Assembly: GCA_945870855.1 (NCBI GenBank)
Contig: CAMBTP010000004.1
Coordinates: 1-64,000, forward strand
Source: Prosthecobacter debontii
GTDB lineage: Bacteria; Verrucomicrobiota; Verrucomicrobiia; Verrucomicrobiales; Akkermansiaceae
DNA: 64,000 nt
Direction: 5' to 3'
Below are positions 47,682 through 54,425 of this stretch, piece by piece. The first letter of the stretch is position 1, and every line of letters begins with the position of its first letter. Made by a program: the position numbers and the translations under genes. The notes under the pieces were generated by a model that did not search any database, was not told the DNA's origin, and was given only the letters and a program-made list of their open reading frames with translations.

Positions 47682-47972
47682 CTAGGGTTTTTCCGCCTCC
47701 CAGTTTCCCAGCACTTCGCCGAGGACGACGGTGTAGGTGAGGTTGCCGTGCTCAAGGTCTACATCGGGCAGGAACTCGTCGTCGAGGGCGGAGAGAAGGG
47801 GCTGGATGTTCGATTCATCGAGACCGGAGCCTTTGAGGATGATGACCGTGCCGGCAATCGTGCCATTGGTGAGGTAGTGGAGGTCCACCGCCGCAACATC
47901 ATCCCCGCCGCGCTGGGCGAGAAATCGTTCGGACGAGGGTGTGCGGAGGGTGCGTTTCCAGGTGAGGTTCAT
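47682..47972 (-). CDS. hypothetical protein (96 aa)
   Basis: A 96-residue acidic protein (V-A-A-V-D-L-H-Y-L-T-N-G-T-I-A-G-T-V-I-I-L and L-D-D-E-F-L-P-D-V-D-L-E). No domain recognised. It overlaps the DUF4236 gene by 4 bp (ATGA), so the two are likely translated together. Confidence 0.6.
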   Translation of the reverse strand: MNLTWKRTLRTPSSERFLAQRGGDDVAAVDLHYLTNGTIAGTVIILKGSGLDESNIQPLLSALDDEFLPDVDLEHGNLTYTVVLGEVLGNWEAEKP

Positions 47973-48241
47973 GTCAGTGAGGTGAAGATCCAGTGAGACA
48001 ATGCGAGTGAGGCCGGAATGGCCGTGATGAGAACGAGGCAGCCACAGCCTTTGCCGCTATCTTTGCTACTACTGCGGTAGCCCACGCCGGTGCCGGGGAT
48101 GCTGAAAGCCGTGTAGTTCCGGCCGCGTGAGCTTTTGCCAACCCGGAAGCCCCGCCCACCCACGGAATAGCCGATGCCAGAGCCACTCAGGTTCACCCTG
48201 AACGGTCCTAGATTGATAGATTTGCGGTAGATAAGGCCCAT
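47969..48241 (-). CDS. DUF4236 protein
   Basis: A 90-residue protein. The first 58 residues match DUF4236: Y-R-K-S-I-N-L-G-P-F-R-V-N-L-S-G-S-G-I-G-Y-S-V-G-G-R-G-F-R-V-G is spread over residues 5-35, then S-I-P-G-T-G-V-G-Y-R. The end carries a short hydrophobic segment with two Cys (G-C-G-C-L-V-L-I-T). Function is unknown; the family is frequent in phage-related and island settings. Confidence 0.85.
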   Translation of the reverse strand: MGLIYRKSINLGPFRVNLSGSGIGYSVGGRGFRVGKSSRGRNYTAFSIPGTGVGYRSSSKDSGKGCGCLVLITAIPASLALSHWIFTSLT

Positions 48242-48286
48242 GGGAAGTTACGGAGATTGCGGTTCTTACGGCCAGCTTTAGCAGGT

Positions 48287-48324
48287 GGGGTGGGACATCT
48301 ACGGGGGCAGGCTGTAAAAAAATG
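48287..48324 (-). repeat. copy 2 of the 20-bp perfect inverted repeat
   Basis: Minus-strand CCCCGTAGATGTCCCACCCC lies at 48306-48287, preceded by T7 at 48322-48316, 45 bp before the DUF4236 start. It is in inverted orientation to 34844-34881. The rest of the 311-bp divergent gap 48242-48552 shows no gene. Confidence 0.75.
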
Positions 48325-48552
48325 CGATTTATGCGGAAAATCTGAAATTCTACTTCTGGCGCAGTTCACCAAATAAGTGGGGGTTCCCTCAAGGTTAATC
48401 GGCCAGAAGAGCACTTAGTTCCGCCAGTATCATCGTGCGGCTGGTGTGGCTACCTTTGTCGTCCAAGCGAAAGCCGAAGATGGAGTTGAATCGAAGGCTG
48501 CTTATTTCTTCTCAAAATCGAATAAATCCCCTCCCCGCCCGTCCATCCCTGC

Positions 48553-49101
48553 ATGAAGGCCATCCTGCTCCCTGCCCTGTTGTTATTCGTTCTCTCCACA
48601 ATTTCACGCTCACAGACCTGCCGGGAGGTGGTTCGTGACGCTTCGGGGCGGGTGGTTCAGACCATCGAGCGCCAAAAGCAGGCGGGCAGCACGGAGCGAG
48701 CGGTGATCCGCGATGCTTCCGGACGGGTAATCGGAACTGCTACAACCCAGGTAAGCGCGGGAGGAGGTGGGCAAACCACTTTTCGCGATGCGCACGGAAG
48801 GGCGACAGGATCGGCGACCACGCAGGGCAGCTCATCCGGCTCGTCCCGCACTACATACCGGGATGCCAACGGGCGCACGACGGGTAGTGCCACCTCGAAC
48901 AATTTTTCGGGGAGTGGCAGCCGCACCCAGTATCGCGACGCATCAGGGCGGTTGACAGGCACCGAAAGCACCCAAGGCACTAGCACCATGACCACCACGC
49001 GACGTGATGCTTCAGGTCGCCTAGTTAGCAGTAGCTCAGGCAGTGGGAAGTGTCAGAGTCCGGTGCGTGTGCCGACTCCACCAAACGGCACGCCCCGATA
49101 G
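48553..49101 (+). CDS. exported protein with R-D-A-S-G-R tandem repeats
   Basis: A 182-residue protein with a signal peptide (A-I-L-L-P-A-L-L-L-F-V-L-S-T-I-S) and six repeats of about 23-26 residues, each starting R-D-A-(S/H/N)-G-R followed by a G-T/S-A-T stretch and a Ser/Thr/Gly-rich end. The pattern recalls RHS/YD-type beta repeats but is simpler. A surface or periplasmic structural protein is likely. It stands alone between two minus-strand genes. Confidence 0.75.
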   Translation: MKAILLPALLLFVLSTISRSQTCREVVRDASGRVVQTIERQKQAGSTERAVIRDASGRVIGTATTQVSAGGGGQTTFRDAHGRATGSATTQGSSSGSSRTTYRDANGRTTGSATSNNFSGSGSRTQYRDASGRLTGTESTQGTSTMTTTRRDASGRLVSSSSGSGKCQSPVRVPTPPNGTPR

Positions 49102-49136
49102 CCCTGGACGCAGCGCAGCACAGGCCGTGGGCCTCA

Positions 49137-49871
49137 TCATTTCTGCCAGACCGCACAGCCTTGTGCCCTGAGCGCCTCTGCATGGTTCACCTCCATCCGC
49201 ACGGCGTCGGCGTGACATAGCAAGGGAATCCCCTCAAACTTCTTCCTGGCGAGGTGTTGGCCGTATTTCCTGACCAAGGTGCAGGACTTGTAGCCATCGA
49301 GATGCTGAGCAAAACGTTCGTCCGGCGTTCGTCCGGTCATTCCGACGTAATAGCAGGGCTTCCCTGACTTGTAGCCGGGATTGGCATCGCGGAAGCGCTT
49401 CACCTGAAGCACCTCGTTGGAAAGGCGTACGACGTAGATCCGAAATGCTGGGCGATCCACAGTGGTGCGTAATCGCTCGCGAAAAGCACCCGCCGCCACC
49501 TCTTGTCCGTCTTCACAGGCGACGACACTAAGGCGATCCTTCACCACGTGAAACACCGCGTTCTGGCCGTATTTCAAGCCGAGGGCGAGCACGTCCTCCC
49601 GGCTTAGGCCACTCACTGCGAAGGATTTTTCCGAGTGCGCCCAATCCGGAGACACGGCTGTGAGCCATAGCTTCCAGCATCCCAACTGGCTCAATTCCCG
49701 GCGCAGACGCTTCGTCGCAACCTCGTCACCATCACGATCTCCGGCCGAATACGGATTGCAGGCGGTGATGATCCAGAACTCGGCGGGCCAATGCGGAACC
49801 TCGTCCTCCTGGGTTTTAGGAATGAAAAGGGTCGTCAGGTATTCCGGAAGTATGGCCTTGGGCGGTTTCAT
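49137..49871 (-). CDS. DUF3293 domain fused to a GIY-YIG nuclease-like domain
   Basis: A 244-residue protein. Residues 28-120 are DUF3293 (E-F-W-I-I-T-A-C-N-P-Y-S near 31, L-W-L-T-A-V-S-P-D-W-A-H-S-E-K-S-F near 68, N-A-V-F-H). Residues 145-240 resemble GIY-YIG: R-I-Y-V-V-R-L at 144-150, C-Y-Y-V-G-M-T-G-R-T-P-D-E-R-F-A-Q-H at 173-190 with the Arg and His expected of the catalytic core. Whether a catalytic Glu is present near the end (V-N-H-A-E) is plausible but unproven. Two DUF3293 proteins with different partners occur in this island. The start at 49871 is preferred over 49895. Confidence 0.75.
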   Translation of the reverse strand: MKPPKAILPEYLTTLFIPKTQEDEVPHWPAEFWIITACNPYSAGDRDGDEVATKRLRRELSQLGCWKLWLTAVSPDWAHSEKSFAVSGLSREDVLALGLKYGQNAVFHVVKDRLSVVACEDGQEVAAGAFRERLRTTVDRPAFRIYVVRLSNEVLQVKRFRDANPGYKSGKPCYYVGMTGRTPDERFAQHLDGYKSCTLVRKYGQHLARKKFEGIPLLCHADAVRMEVNHAEALRAQGCAVWQK

Positions 49872-50051
49872 TGCATACGGCTCACAGAATACCATCCCGC
49901 CGTCCAGAAAAAGAAAAACCCTCGGAATCTCCCCCGCCTATCCTTTTGGTTGATCGCTGGCTTGCGGTTGTAACCGGCGCAATTCCCGGCCCCGCCGTGT
50001 CATAATGATTTGCTAAGGCACTCCGCCTAACATCACCCAAATCCTAACAGC

Positions 50052-50090
50052 AGCCCGCCCGGTTCATTCCGTGGCGGGCTTCTTCGTTTA
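50052..50090 (+). promoter_or_regulatory. leader hairpin upstream of the gene at 50114
   Basis: AGCCCGCC (50052-50059) pairs with GGCGGGCT (50073-50080), followed by TCTTCGTTTA, 33 bp before the ATG. The flanking genes are divergent, so it does not terminate an upstream plus-strand gene. Confidence 0.6.
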
Positions 50091-50113
50091 CACCCGAACC
50101 ACACACCAAACCA

Positions 50114-50437
50114 ATGATACCCACCATCGCCTCATACCAACTCGCAGCCAAGCGCTGCTCCTCTCAACACCACGTCTCCAAGTCTCTGCTCATCCTGCCG
50201 ATCATCATGTGCGCTCTCACCTGCGTTTCATGCACCGAAGATGCAGCATCACCCCTCGTGGACGTCACGCCACTTGGCGACGGCTTCGGCAAAGGCGTGC
50301 GCATCCTCAACAAAGTGGAAGCCTCAGGTCTTATCGACGAGCTGCTCGATACATACGGCGCAGGCCAGCGTGAGCGGCGCAGCGGTTCTGCTTACAACAG
50401 CAACCGAGGTAACCGCAATGAAAGGAACGCCGCATGA
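50114..50437 (+). CDS. small putative lipoprotein
   Basis: A 107-residue protein with a long N region, hydrophobic L-L-I-L-P-I-I-M-C-A-L-T and a possible lipobox T-C-V-S-C at residues 36-40. The mature part includes P-L-G-D-G-F-G-K-G-V-R-I-L-N-K-V-E-A-S-G and an Arg/Asn/Gly-rich end. No family is recognised. It overlaps the nuclease gene by 4 bp (ATGA), which suggests a joint function or at least coupled translation. Confidence 0.6.
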   Translation: MIPTIASYQLAAKRCSSQHHVSKSLLILPIIMCALTCVSCTEDAASPLVDVTPLGDGFGKGVRILNKVEASGLIDELLDTYGAGQRERRSGSAYNSNRGNRNERNAA

Positions 50438-51303
50438 TCGCTACCCTAAATCCACATGAAGCGCCGTTCACCACCGGACTGACACCTTGGGCACAAACCC
50501 TACCTCAGCACATCAGCCCTTCGGCGGCTAAAGCCTACCTCGGCTGCTCGCTCAAGTTCTACTTCGAGCGAGTGGCCTGTATTCGGAAAGCCACACCCGT
50601 CGCTCTGCACCTCGGCAAGGCGGTGCATGCCGCTCTGCAATCGTTCCACCTCGCACGCTGGCGGGGTGGCGACGACTCGGTAGAGGCCGTGGCCAACGCC
50701 TACGAACTTGCCTTCCACCGTCTCGAACGAGACGAGGGACCGGTCAACTTCGACGATGAGGCCGAACGTGAGAAAGCCCGCCAAGACGGCCTGCGCGTGG
50801 TCGCCGCCTACCTCGACTCCCCGGAGGCGATGAAGGAAAAGCCGCGTGCGGTGGAGGTGATGCTCAAGGAAAACATCCCCGGGCTATCAGTTCCGCTGAC
50901 AGGTGCCATGGACTTAGTAGAAGGCAATTTCACGCCGGTCGATTTCAAGTCCGCCGCCGCCAAACCGGATTCGGCTAACGCGGCGTTTGACCATGAGATC
51001 CAGCTCGTCAGTTACCAGCTGCTGATGGAGGCCGCCACCGGCGAGACACCGCCTTCGTTGGACCTAGTGTTCTTGGTGAAGACCAAGACCCCGCAGGTCA
51101 TCCGGGTGAAATCCCCACCGGCCGACGCACACCGCAAGCGGCGGGTTGTGGCCTTGCTGGAGACTGCCGTCCAAGGCATCGCCGAAGACCGCTTCCACCC
51201 ACAGCCCGCGATGCACTGCTCGTGGTGCCAGTTCAAAAACGAGTGCAAGGCCTGGCTGCCGGGCATGACGGTGGAGGATATCCATCGAAAGCACGCGGCA
51301 TAA
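50434..51303 (+). CDS. PD-(D/E)XK nuclease, RecB/Cas4-like
   Basis: A 289-residue PDDEXK_1-type nuclease. Motifs are I-S-P-S-A-A-K-A-Y-L-G-C-S-L-K-F-Y-F near 27-44, L-H-L-G-K-A-V-H-A-A at 58-67, G-A-M-D-L-V-E-G at 157-164, V-D-F-K-S-A at 169-174 (catalytic D160, D170 and K172), a Q-L-x-x-Y motif near 190, and a C-terminal C-S-W-C-Q-F-K-N-E-C. Cys38 with the three C-terminal cysteines would bind a 4Fe-4S cluster as in AddB and Cas4. It resembles exonucleases that trim DNA ends. It begins the cluster leading to the Ycf46-like ATPase. Confidence 0.85.
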   Translation: MIATLNPHEAPFTTGLTPWAQTLPQHISPSAAKAYLGCSLKFYFERVACIRKATPVALHLGKAVHAALQSFHLARWRGGDDSVEAVANAYELAFHRLERDEGPVNFDDEAEREKARQDGLRVVAAYLDSPEAMKEKPRAVEVMLKENIPGLSVPLTGAMDLVEGNFTPVDFKSAAAKPDSANAAFDHEIQLVSYQLLMEAATGETPPSLDLVFLVKTKTPQVIRVKSPPADAHRKRRVVALLETAVQGIAEDRFHPQPAMHCSWCQFKNECKAWLPGMTVEDIHRKHAA

Positions 51304-51323
51304 AGCACCATGTATCCAACCTA

Positions 51324-51368
51324 CGCCCGCCTCGGTCCCTGTGATCGCGGCGGGCGTTTCCTTTTCCC
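51324..51368 (+). terminator. hairpin between the nuclease and DUF3150-like genes
   Basis: CGCCCGCC (51324-51331) pairs with GGCGGGCG (51349-51356), followed by TTTCCTTTT. It starts 21 bp after a stop and ends 53 bp before the next ATG, so it could be a terminator, a leader element or both. Confidence 0.6.
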
Positions 51369-51409
51369 ATGTAAACATAAACCAACAACCAAACTAAAAT
51401 TGAATCATC

Positions 51410-52426
51410 ATGAATCCAAATAACAACACCCACCTCCTCGACGCCGTGTGCCGCCGGGGCGTCCTTGTCGCAACCTCCGTCCGTTACTGGCGCGGTTGCA
51501 AGAAGCTCAGCCCCGAAGACCTCGGTCTCGATCCCGCACACGTATCCGAAAGGCTCATCCAACTCGGACACAAGCGGCTCATCCCGCGCGACGCACTCCA
51601 GGCATTCGCCCTGATTGAATCACGCGTGCAAGCATCTGTCGAAAGTGCCAGCTTCCCGTTCCTGGGTGGCATCGGGCGCTTCGTTCCCAACCCACGTCTC
51701 GGTGACTTGACCGACACCCTAGACAAGCTGCGCGACGAGTTCCGTGAAGCGACACTCGACTTTGTCGCCGGCTATTCGCCATTGCGTGAAAACGCGTTGG
51801 CCGAATGGCGAGAAGCCGCTCAGCACATGAACGGCAGCGCAGAGCGTTTGATCGCTACCATCGAGCAATCATTCCCGCCCGCCGGGGAAATCGCCAAGCG
51901 CTTTGCGTTCGAGACCCGGCTATTCCAAATCGCTGCTCCCGATAGCATCCGCTTGGAAGTTGTAGAAGGCGTCGCTGAATTTGAAGCCGTGGAAGACCGC
52001 CGCCGGATCGCAGAAGATGCCACACGCCGCATGCAGAACGACCTCGACGGATTCATCCGCGAGAGCGTCGCATCGTTGCGCGAGGAAACCGCACGCCTCG
52101 CCGGAGAGGTTTTGGCTACCATCGACGGATCTGAAAACGGCGTCCACCAACGGACGCTCAATCGCCTCACGACGTTCATCGACAGCTTCCGCACGTTGAA
52201 CTTCGCCGGTGACCAGCAGTTAGAGCAGACGCTCGAACGATTCCGGCGCGATCTCCTCAGCCGCAGCGCCGAGGAATACCGCAATCAGCCCGGAGCCATG
52301 GCCTCGCTCACCGACGGCCTCAGCCGCCTCCGCGAAAACGCCGTGCAACTCGCCCGCAGCGACGCACGTGAAGTCATCTCCCGTTTCGGGCAGATGGGCA
52401 CACGTAGGCTCGCAGCTGTAGGCTGA
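51410..52426 (+). CDS. DUF3150-like protein
   Basis: A 338-residue protein resembling DUF3150: W-R-G-C-K-K-L-S-P-E-D-L-G-L near residue 25, L-G-H-K-R-L-I-P near 50, then F-L-G-G-I-G-R-F-V-P near 83, followed by helical, probably coiled-coil sequence to the end. DUF3150 proteins occur in phages and mobile elements near MoxR-type AAA ATPases; their role is unknown. Here an AAA ATPase lies 2 kb downstream. ATG 51410 is preceded by a leader almost free of G. Confidence 0.65.
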   Translation: MNPNNNTHLLDAVCRRGVLVATSVRYWRGCKKLSPEDLGLDPAHVSERLIQLGHKRLIPRDALQAFALIESRVQASVESASFPFLGGIGRFVPNPRLGDLTDTLDKLRDEFREATLDFVAGYSPLRENALAEWREAAQHMNGSAERLIATIEQSFPPAGEIAKRFAFETRLFQIAAPDSIRLEVVEGVAEFEAVEDRRRIAEDATRRMQNDLDGFIRESVASLREETARLAGEVLATIDGSENGVHQRTLNRLTTFIDSFRTLNFAGDQQLEQTLERFRRDLLSRSAEEYRNQPGAMASLTDGLSRLRENAVQLARSDAREVISRFGQMGTRRLAAVG

Positions 52427-52437
52427 AACATTAACCC

Positions 52438-52470
52438 AAACTCCGCTGGACTTTACATCCGGCGGAGTTT
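52438..52470 (+). terminator. hairpin between the DUF3150-like and UPF0175 genes
   Basis: AAACTCCGC (52438-52446) pairs with GCGGAGTTT (52462-52470), 11 bp after the stop and 40 bp before the next ATG. The T tract is only three bases. Confidence 0.55.
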
Positions 52471-52510
52471 GCGTGCTTGTTTCATCCAAAATTTCTGCCA
52501 AATTTCTGCC

Positions 52511-52756
52511 ATGTCCGCTACGGTCGCAATACCAGTTCCCAGCTCCCTGCTGCTCCATTCCAAGGATTTCGCATCTCTGGAAAAACGCAGCCGCCTGCTT
52601 CTGGCTCTGAAATTTTTCGAACTCGAAGAACTCACTTCGGGACAAGCCGCTGCCATGTGCGGACTGTCGCGTGTGGCCTTTCTGTTTGAAGCAGGCAAAA
52701 GCGGGATACCAGTCGCAGAGCTATCGGATGAGGAATTATCCGCAGAATTCTCATGA
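52511..52756 (+). CDS. UPF0175-family antitoxin
   Basis: An 81-residue protein: A-I-P-V-P-S-S-L-L-L, E-K-R-S-R-L-L-L-A-L-K-F-F-E-L-E-E-L-T-S-G-Q-A-A-A-M-C-G-L-S-R-V-A-F-L spread across residues 22-60, the UPF0175 ribbon/HTH pattern. These proteins pair with DUF3368 PIN-domain proteins as antitoxin. It overlaps that gene by 4 bp. ATG 52511 is the family start; 14 upstream codons are excluded. Confidence 0.85.
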   Translation: MSATVAIPVPSSLLLHSKDFASLEKRSRLLLALKFFELEELTSGQAAAMCGLSRVAFLFEAGKSGIPVAELSDEELSAEFS

Positions 52757-53253
52757 ACCCAATTTTCGAAGCGCCCGTGGTCTGCAACGCAGGCCCACTA
52801 ATTGGTTTGGCCCGCGTGAATCTGGCTTGGCTACCATTCAGGTTATTTCCCGAAGTCATCGTGCCTGAGGAAGTGCGAGTTGAATTGCTAGTCAAGGAAT
52901 CCCCGGATCGCAGCCAACTCATCAAAGCCCTGGAACTGGCGCGCATCCATCAATGCCATGGCAAACCAGATCCTCTGCTACACACGGAACTCGATTCCGG
53001 AGAGGCCGCGGTGATCGCCACGGCACTTGAACTCGGAGTATCCGCCGTGGTGCTTGATGAAAAGAAAGCCCGTCGTATTGCCGCACACATCTACGGCATC
53101 AACGTTAAAGGCACCGCCGGACTGCTGGTGGAAGCCAAACGCCGTGATTTGATTCAAGCGGTCAAACCCTGCCTCTATGGTATGATCCAAGGAGGTTATT
53201 TCCTCGGCCCCAATCTGGTGTCCTCATGTCTGGATGCCGCAGGTGAAAGCTGA
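52753..53253 (+). CDS. DUF3368 PIN-like toxin
   Basis: A 166-residue PIN-domain protein of the DUF3368 family: V-V-C-N-A-G-P-L-I-G-L-A near 9-20, P-E-E-V near 38, L-D-S-G-E-A-A-V-I-A-T-A near 80 and A-V-V-L-D-E-K-K-A-R near 97. The first acidic residue of the usual D-x-x-P-L motif is Asn here, so metal binding may be weaker. PIN toxins are RNases. Forms a TA pair with the overlapping UPF0175 gene. Confidence 0.85.
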   Translation: MNPIFEAPVVCNAGPLIGLARVNLAWLPFRLFPEVIVPEEVRVELLVKESPDRSQLIKALELARIHQCHGKPDPLLHTELDSGEAAVIATALELGVSAVVLDEKKARRIAAHIYGINVKGTAGLLVEAKRRDLIQAVKPCLYGMIQGGYFLGPNLVSSCLDAAGES

Positions 53254-53275
53254 AGACATCAACCCACCTAATGAC

Positions 53276-53328
53276 AGCCCGCCTGGCCACAAACCCGGCG
53301 GGCTTTTTCGTGTCCGTTGACTGACACG
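53276..53328 (+). terminator. terminator after the UPF0175/DUF3368 pair
   Basis: AGCCCGCC (53276-53283) pairs with GGCGGGCT (53297-53304), then TTTTTCG, 22 bp after the stop. A second short stem CGTGTC/GACACG follows at 53309-53328. The following ~155 bp to 53485 are strongly C-rich and G-poor without a gene. Confidence 0.7.
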
Positions 53329-53485
53329 AACCTTTTCTCCCAGCAAGCTGACAACCCACCCATCACGCCGACTTCGCCCTCACACGCCTGATTTTTCAAC
53401 CACCACCAAAACAACAAAAACTCCCAACATTACCCCTCCCCTACCAAGCCCACTCCCATCACACATACCCCTGACCAATCGCACG

Positions 53486-53530
53486 AAAGGCGGCTCCTCC
53501 ATACCGGACGAGCCGCCTTTCGCGTTTCTC
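53486..53530 (+). promoter_or_regulatory. leader hairpin upstream of the DUF1257 gene
   Basis: A perfect 11-bp stem (AAAGGCGGCTC at 53486-53496 with 53510-53520) followed by CGCGTTTCTCC, 47 bp before the ATG and 232 bp after the previous stop. The intervening leader is C/A-rich. Confidence 0.6.
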
Positions 53531-53567
53531 CAACAACCCCAAACAACAATTAACAAAACAAAGAACC

Positions 53568-53957
53568 ATGTCTCACTTCACAACAATCCAGACCCAGATC
53601 CGGGATCTCGAAGCCTTGCGCGACGCATCCGTCGAACTCGGCCTCCAGCTCCTGGCCGATACCAAGTGCCGGGGCTACGCTGGCATCACCCGACCCGCAC
53701 CGCACATCATTAAGCTGACAGGCCCGTATGACATCGCGGTCGAGCCGGACAAGGAGAACCCCGGCAGCTACGGCCTCACCACCGACTGGTGGGACGGCCA
53801 CGTCGCCAAGGAAGTCGGCACCGGCTACGGTCGCCTGCTGCAATCCTACGGCATTCATAAAACCATGCGCGAAGCCCGCACCCGCGGACTGCGCGTGCTC
53901 CGTAAACAAGAGCAAGACGGCAGCGTCCTGCTTACACTGGAAGGAGGTTCGCTATGA
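53568..53957 (+). CDS. DUF1257 (Ycf35-like) protein
   Basis: A 129-residue protein beginning M-S-H-F-T-T-I-Q-T-Q-I-R-D-L-E-A-L, the unmistakable start of DUF1257/Ycf35 proteins known from plastids, cyanobacteria and some other bacteria. G-Y-G-R-L-L-Q-S-Y-G near 88 also fits. Biochemical function is unknown. It is coupled by a 4-bp overlap to the DUF2997 gene, and a Ycf46-like ATPase follows, so these chloroplast-type uncharacterised families form one cluster here. Confidence 0.85.
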   Translation: MSHFTTIQTQIRDLEALRDASVELGLQLLADTKCRGYAGITRPAPHIIKLTGPYDIAVEPDKENPGSYGLTTDWWDGHVAKEVGTGYGRLLQSYGIHKTMREARTRGLRVLRKQEQDGSVLLTLEGGSL

Positions 53958-54157
53958 GCCGCCGCATCCACGTCCGCGTTTCCCCAAGTGGGGAAATCAC
54001 AGTCGAGGCCGAAGGCTTCCAAGGTAAAGGCTGCGAGGCCGCGACCAAAGCTATCGAGGACGCACTCGGAAAGCCTAGGGAGCGCACCAGCAAGCCCGAC
54101 TTCTGGAGACAAAACAATCGCCAGAACAACCAACAACAACTCGGAGGCCAGGGATGA
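53954..54157 (+). CDS. DUF2997 protein
   Basis: A 67-residue protein with the DUF2997 pattern: V-R-V-S-P-S-G-E-I-T-V-E-A-E-G-F-Q-G-K-G-C near residues 7-27, A-I-E-D-A-L-G near 33. The family commonly lies next to DUF1257. The last 15 residues are rich in Asn and Gln. It overlaps both neighbours by 4 bp. Confidence 0.82.
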   Translation: MSRRIHVRVSPSGEITVEAEGFQGKGCEAATKAIEDALGKPRERTSKPDFWRQNNRQNNQQQLGGQG

Positions 54158-54399
54158 AATCCACCCTCCGCTTCGATCCGGGCGGCCACATCGGCTGCCT
54201 ATACACCGAAGCGATCGATCTCCGTGCGCTCGGGCGACTCCACGTCGTCCGGGCCACGGATATTCGCTTCAACGACTCCACCCAAAAGTGGGACGTGCAT
54301 GACGCCGCGACCGGCCAACTGCTCTTCTCCCACACATCCCGAACTGAATGCCTGCGCTGGGAACAAACCAACCTCCAGCCGCAGCCTCTACCCCAATAA
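54154..54399 (+). CDS. small protein of the Ycf46-like cluster (81 aa)
   Basis: An 81-residue protein (F-D-P-G-G-H-I-G-C-L-Y-T-E-A-I-D-L, then V-R-A-T-D-I-R-F-N and W-D-V-H-D-A) with a predicted small beta fold. No named family is recognised. It is translationally coupled to DUF2997 by an ATGA overlap and ends 26 bp before the ATPase start, so it belongs to the same unit. Confidence 0.7.
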   Translation: MKSTLRFDPGGHIGCLYTEAIDLRALGRLHVVRATDIRFNDSTQKWDVHDAATGQLLFSHTSRTECLRWEQTNLQPQPLPQ

Positions 54400-54425
54400 C
54401 TTCTAACCAATAACCACATCTCATT

